A DNA stretch of 64,000 bases from Ilex aquifolium (lineage: Eukaryota; Streptophyta; Magnoliopsida; Aquifoliales; Aquifoliaceae), in contig OX637405.1 in assembly GCA_951799425.1 (NCBI GenBank), positions 23,573,371 to 23,637,370 of the forward strand. Reading direction: 5' to 3'. A program made the translations under genes and the position numbers. Below, in pieces: positions 59,660 through 64,000 of the stretch (position 1 is its first letter; each line of letters opens with the position of its first letter). The notes below the pieces were generated by a model. That model saw only the letters and a list, made by a program, of their open reading frames with translations, was not told where the DNA came from and searched no databases.

Positions 59660-59752
59660 CTTAAGGGTGGGGCCTAAAGACCATGTGTTCTTGAGGTCAA
59701 GGGTTCAAGCCCCCTCCCCCTCCCCCTCCCCAAAAAAATAAAAAAATATATG
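59660..59752 (+). mobile_element. Partial SINE (related to 10641-10762)
   Basis: TCTTGAGGTCAAGGGTTCAA, then C-rich CTCCCCCTCCCC and an A-rich tail, match the 3' half of the SINE at 10641-10762 in opposite orientation. The head is not clear, nor is a target duplication. Confidence 0.7.
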
Positions 59753-60314
59753 GAAGATTGGTATAAGCTTTTGAAGCTACTGACACTAAACTCTGTCTTT
59801 GTCCAACTCAATTTTGATTTAAAACTTTGTTCTGAAGAAGGTTAAACCACATGACCAACATTTATCAAGGATGAAGAACGTCACAACTAAGTATTTCATT
59901 ATCTTTATATATAGCTGACAATGACACAACACATTCAACAACCAGATCTTCTACAATTGTATCTTACATCAGTAAATTTGCAAAAAACTACTACATGGCT
60001 GCTTTCACCTAGACATATCTCTAATGTGCAAAGTGTCATGCTCAAGCTCAGAGTGCTGAGAAGTTAGATCCTATGTAAACGATAGCATAAGCATTATACA
60101 GTGGGAGAACTTCACGAATATCAGTATTCTCACAGTGCAATCATGCAAGTGTGAGTTCCATATATCCCAGAAGTAACAAAGGTCTAAAAGAACAACTGAA
60201 TTAACTCACTGTATTCACTGCCTTATGTCATAAACAATGTCAAAATAAAAATTGTTCATACACGGAATGTAAAAAATTGTTACATAAAACCTGCAATGAG
60301 AGGAGTCTGAAGGT

Positions 60315-60594
60315 TGTTGGCGCAAATGAAAGCTATGGATAGATTTGCCCAAGATTTACAAGATTTTGTTGCTGTAGTGAGAAGTATTTTCTGGAATTTT
60401 ATTCTTGGGTACTTAATCACAAAAGATTACATCAGGCCTCAATTTATAGATGATACAAAGAACTAGCACAGAACCTTCCAACTTTAAGATAAGACTAACT
60501 CTTGGACTCCAACAAAATCTAGACCATTCTACAAACTAATCTGAGGAAAGACTCTTGAAATTCCTTCTAGAAAATTACAAATTAACTTCTAACA
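60315..60594 (-). repeat. 3' LTR of a copia element (280 bp)
   Basis: The minus strand starts TGTTAGAAG (60594), directly after a polypurine stretch (GAAGGGG, 60595-60601), and ends near 60315 in GCGCCAACA. The second LTR is outside the window. The inner end is firm; the outer end rests on the CCAACA terminus. Confidence 0.75.
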
Positions 60595-60601
60595 CCCCTT
60601 C
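60595..60601 (-). other. Polypurine tract of the minus-strand copia element
   Basis: Minus-strand GAAGGGG lies between the pol stop codon and the LTR start. Confidence 0.7.
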
Positions 60602-61797
60602 TTAATTTGTAATTTTTAATTGGTTCTTGAATTTTTCAAGCTTCTCCGAAGTCACAGCTTTGGTGAGAAAATCTGCTGGCTGGTCATTGGTGTTGATGAA
60701 CTCCATAACGATTTCCTTGTTGTTGATCAAATCTCTAATGAAATGATGGTGAAACTCTATGTGTTTTGAACGAGCATGAAAGACTGGATTTCTGCTCATC
60801 GTAATTGCTGACATGTTATCACAGTATATTCTCGTTGGCTCTTTTTGCTCCAGTTTCAAATCTTTGAGTAGTCTTCTTAACCAAACAGCTTCACAAGCGG
60901 CTTCCGTTGCTGCGATATACTCTGCTTCAGAAGAAGATAATGCCACAGATTTCTGTTTCCTTGAACTCCATGAAATCACATTTGAGCCTAAGCAAAAAAA
61001 ATAACCAGATGTGCTTTTGCGGTCATCAAGAGAACCTGCCCAATCACTGTTCGTATAACCGACTAAATTACAACCTGCTTCTCTCACAAACTTGATGCCA
61101 TGCTTCTTGGTTCCTTGTAGATACCGGAAAATCCTTTTCGCAGCCAAGAAATGGTTCTTGCTTGGCTGATTCATGTACCTCGAAATCAAACTCACAGAAA
61201 ACATAATATCTGGTCTAGTATTTGTTAGATAAATTAAGGAACCAACCAAACTTCTATACATCTTTGCATCCACCAGATTTTCTCCATCATTTTGCAGCAG
61301 CTTCTCATTTGGAACCATAGGTGTTGCCACTGGTTTGCATTTTTCCATATGAAATTTCTTAAGCAAGTCTTCGACATACTTCTGTTGGGATAAGAAAATT
61401 TCTCCTTTTGCTTGCTTAACTTGCATTCCCAGAAAATACCTCATAAGACCCAAATCTGTCATCTCAAACTCCTTCATCATTTGATTTTTAAATTCTGCGA
61501 CCAGCTTCATGTTTGTTCCAAAATAAATCAAATCATCAACATATAAACATACCACCAAGAAATCTGGACCTTCTTTCTTCACATAAAGAGATGGTTCGCT
61601 GGAGCTTCTTTGGAAACCCTTACGGCAAAAGTAACCATCAATCTTGCTGTTCCATGCCCGAGGAGCCTGTTTTAAGCCGTACAATGCCTTCCAAAGGCGA
61701 TAGACTTTTCCTTCTTTTCCTTCTACTGCATATCCTTGGGGTTGCTCGACATATACCTCTTCTTCCAATTGACCATTCAAGAAAGCAGATTTAACAT
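60602..61797 (-). CDS. Copia Pol 3' part: reverse transcriptase and RNase H, interrupted
   Basis: The open frame runs from the insertion junction at 61797 to the stop at 60602, about 398 codons. It starts in the conserved VKSAFLNG motif of copia reverse transcriptase, with ALYGLKQAPRAW, the catalytic CLYVDD box and DLGLMRYFLG. RNase H follows, with GYTNSDWAGSLDDRKST, SSSEAEYIA and the C-terminal KHIEFHHHFIRD. No stop or frameshift occurs in this part. The upstream half of the polyprotein was separated by another copia element inserted in the codon pair preceding KSAFLNG, and should resume right of the window. The element is broken, but only recently. Confidence 0.93.
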
Positions 61798-61942
61798 TGT
61801 TGGAGATATTTCCTAATTTATTAGGTTTTCCTTTTCCTAGTTTATTAGGGTATTTATTATTATTGTACCCTTTATTTATTTGACTATATATACGGGGGCT
61901 CTACACTTAGTTTGTATCCCTTTTTTACTCACCAATACATCA
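61798..61942 (+). repeat. 5' LTR of the plus-strand copia element (145 bp)
   Basis: Starts TGTTGGAGATATTTCC at the break of the host RT frame. Ends at ACATCA three bases before the PBS. Contains ACTATATATACGGGGG, a TATA-like site near 61884-61891. It is short, but such lengths occur in copia elements. Confidence 0.85.
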
Positions 61943-61945
61943 AGT

Positions 61946-61958
61946 TGGTATCAGAGCC
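61946..61958 (+). other. Primer-binding site (tRNA-iMet)
   Basis: TGGTATCAGAGCC is the exact match to plant initiator tRNA-Met. Confidence 0.95.
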
Positions 61959-62829
61959 AACCCTAACCCTAATCCTAACCCTTGTTCCTCCTCCATCACG
62001 TCGCAGCCGCTGCCCACCATGTCGCAGCCAACCCCTGCAACTCAACACCAGCAAAACCACCCACTGCCCACACAGCAACCAGAACGAAGAGACACAGCAC
62101 TCAGCCCATCCACCGACTGCCGACTGCCGACTGCCTCCATAACAGCCCAGCCCTCACCGACAAACATAACCGACACAACACTCAGCCCCCACCGACTGCC
62201 ATCCAGCCTTCACCGACAACAATATCAAAACACATACACCATACACTCAACCCAAGTCCGTAACCGACTGCCCAATAAACTCAATACCCCTTCTACCGAC
62301 TGACCACAAAACCAAGACAAACCACCCAAACCAGTCAAACCGAGACTACCCAGAACACCCAGACCAGTCAAACCCGATTGCCCATTAAACATATACCAGC
62401 GACAGACCCAGCCCATTAAACATTTACCAAACCAGCCCACTGTCCAATAAACCCAGACCATCCCACTGACCAGCCCACTATTCACTGCTGGGTCACTGTC
62501 CAGCCCACTCATCAGCTCATTGGGTTGCGTTTTTCGTTGTGGCTTCGTCCTTCGCATTCTTCGTCACAGTACTGCCAGGTTGCAGTATCTAGGACCTTTT
62601 TAAGAGGGGTTGAATCATCTTCTTTGTTGATCTGCTCTTAATGCAGTAGATCAATTATTTATATTTATTGGATTTCTGGGCACCGTGACCTTGATTATTT
62701 GGGAGCTTTCTGGACCTTCTTTCTCTGTCGCTACTGTTCGACTGGAGGTATATTGTTCTCCCTTATTTTATCCCTCTCTTTATTTTAGAGTTGTTTCTCT
62801 GTCACGGGTGCCCTAGTATTATTGTTGAT
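61959..62829 (+). other. Leader of the plus-strand copia element
   Basis: About 870 bases between PBS and gag. It is C/A-rich at first, with repeated CCGACTGCC pieces (62109-62140), then T-rich. The ORFs across 61912-62303 are low-complexity and unlike any known protein. No intron limits are evident. Confidence 0.6.
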
Positions 62830-64000
62830 ATGGCGACTACTGAGGGACTTGAGACCTCTACTGTTGACACTTCTACCGTTGAGACCTCTATTGGTACTTC
62901 TACTTTTATGTTTGACCAGTATACAGTACCTACTGGTACAGTTGCATTACCAGTACTGCCGGGCATGATCTCTCAGAAAGTTACGGCACAGTTGTTAAAT
63001 GGCCGTAACTTCGCTGAGTGGTCTCGTTCATTCCAGCTTTTCTTAGGCCGTGTAGGGAAGCTTGGTTGGTTGACGGGATCTCACCCAAAGCCAGCTGATG
63101 CCGACCCTGGATATTCTGCGTGGTTCTCTGAGAACTGCGCTATTCTTGAATGGTTATTTGGCTCGATGGAGCCATCTGTTTGCAGGATTCATCAGTTTCA
63201 TAGCTCTATTCCGAAGCTATGGAGCGCATTATCAGAGATGTATTCTCAGTCAGGACAGGGAGTTCGTGTTTATGAGCTTTCTCAAGAGCTCTCATATGCT
63301 CGGCAGGGAGATATGACAGTTCAGGATTATTATGGATATTTGACCCAGCGCTGGCTTGAGTATGAGACTCTACGTCCTCTTGCTGCTATTCCGAGGATAG
63401 AGCACAAGGGAGCATCATTCTTGCATACTCGAGAACAGGAAGATAGGATTCACAAGTTCCTTATGGGACTTCGTGATGAGTTTGAGGGACCTCGTTCACA
63501 GATCTTGTCGATGATGAGGCTTCCGTCTCTTTATGAGGTGTATGCGATGATTGAGCAGCATGAGCGCCGCCTCCGTGTTGCATCACTTCCAGTTACTCCT
63601 TCGGCCGACCAGATGGCCCTTGCAGCTACTGCAGGGTCTCGTTCAGGATCCTCAGCCAGAGGTGGACAGCGTTCGGACCAGCGCCGTCAGGGCGCCCCTG
63701 ATCAGCGCAGACAGGGGGATTCTCGTCAGTGTGATTATTGTGGTCGACCAGGACATCTCAGGGCTGCTTGTTGGAAGCTCCATCCGGAGCTTAAGCCGCC
63801 TCCTCGCGGTCGTACTGCTGCTATTGCTGAGATACCATAACCTACTTCCGCTGCTCCTGCTGCTTCTCCTACTATTCCTCCTTGGCAGAGTGATATGGAT
63901 GCTATCACTTCCCGATTGGATATGCTTATGTCCGCCCTGACCCCTCAGGGTCCGACTTCTGCTACTGCCACCACTACAGGTATACCTCGTGCCTTTCATG
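62830..64000 (+). CDS. Copia Gag and start of Pol, with one in-frame TAA
   Basis: The best start is ATG 62830 (MATTEGLETSTVDTS). The frame is open for 336 codons to TAA at 63838-63840. Gag core features are LLNGRNFAEWSRSFQLFL (about residues 58-75), LWSALSEMYSQ, and QDYYGYLTQRW; the CCHC knuckle CDYCGRPGHLRAACW lies at about 301-315. After the TAA the same frame stays open for another 53 codons to the window edge, with coding-like composition (PTSAAPAASPTIPPW, then DAITSRLDMLMSAL). The stop is therefore either a single point mutation in a continuous gag-pol ORF or a Gag terminator. Confidence 0.88.

Larger units (their letters stand above)
61798..64000 (+). mobile_element. Ty1/copia element inserted in the RT gene of another, cut by window edge
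   Basis: A plus-strand LTR (61798-61942), PBS (61946-61958), leader and gag follow in order. The element continues past the right edge. It lies in opposite orientation to the copia element it interrupts. The left candidate 5-bp duplication is AACAT (61793-61797), which is part of the host RT gene; the right copy is outside the window. Confidence 0.92.

Noticed and set aside
61960..61985. Telomere-like CCCTAA repeats after the PBS
   Set aside because: Only about four imperfect units, of the CCCTAA type rather than the plant CCCTAAA type, and they lie in a retrotransposon leader.

Overview
This is nuclear DNA from a flowering plant, most likely a eudicot. The window is AT-rich intergenic sequence built almost entirely from transposable elements. 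Evidence for a plant: primer-binding sites matching plant initiator tRNA-Met (TGGTATCAGAGC), plant retrotransposon lineages (Tekay-like, Tat-like, Ty1/copia), Helitron ends ending in CTRR, hAT and Mutator-type MITEs, and fragments of a plant disease-resistance LRR gene and of an AAA ATPase resembling CIP111. I see no complete host gene, rRNA, tRNA gene or CRISPR. A 200-base N gap lies at 31065-31264.

Layout. 1-10014: a young, structurally intact Ty3/gypsy chromovirus on the minus strand. It has one 1528-residue gag-pol ORF, a PBS, a polypurine tract, and LTRs that differ at only three places I could find over 2358 bp. The window starts inside its 3' LTR. It sits in the LTR remnant of an older gypsy element (10015-14708) that also carries a SINE with a 16-bp target duplication. 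14709-about 18000: a decayed Tat-lineage gypsy element, minus strand. About 18006-22413: a truncated copia element, minus strand, in which the PBS-leader-gag start has been tandemly triplicated.

22414-36165: mostly DNA transposon debris. It includes a 509-bp Mutator-like element with a 9-bp TSD, a 79-bp tandem repeat, a 1082-bp hAT MITE with an 8-bp TSD, a hAT MITE inserted at the very end of another, CCA-rich repeats, a 110-bp MITE inside a 270-bp tandem duplication, and a roughly 2-kb foldback element with arms of about 0.9 kb. 36832-48547: four candidate Helitrons, all minus strand. The last two abut, the 3' CTAG of one directly preceding the 5' TC of the next. They carry LINE debris and two exon-like ends.

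48559-59760: a lone foldback arm, a 200-bp hairpin MITE, an LRR fragment beside a 714-bp Mutator-like element with a perfect 9-bp TSD, LINE fragments, a TTA-flanked TIR element, an exon-sized AAA ATPase fragment and a partial SINE. 60315-64000: the 3' half of a copia element (minus strand) interrupted, inside the reverse-transcriptase motif, by a second copia element on the plus strand that runs off the right edge.

The sequences do not form a pathway; they form an insertion history. I found no convincing new biological system. The most unusual signals are (i) an LTR carrying about 12 spaced copies of a perfect 14-bp palindrome, some extending to a heat-shock-element match, (ii) the triplicated PBS-leader-gag module, (iii) the abutting Helitrons and (iv) the large foldback family.
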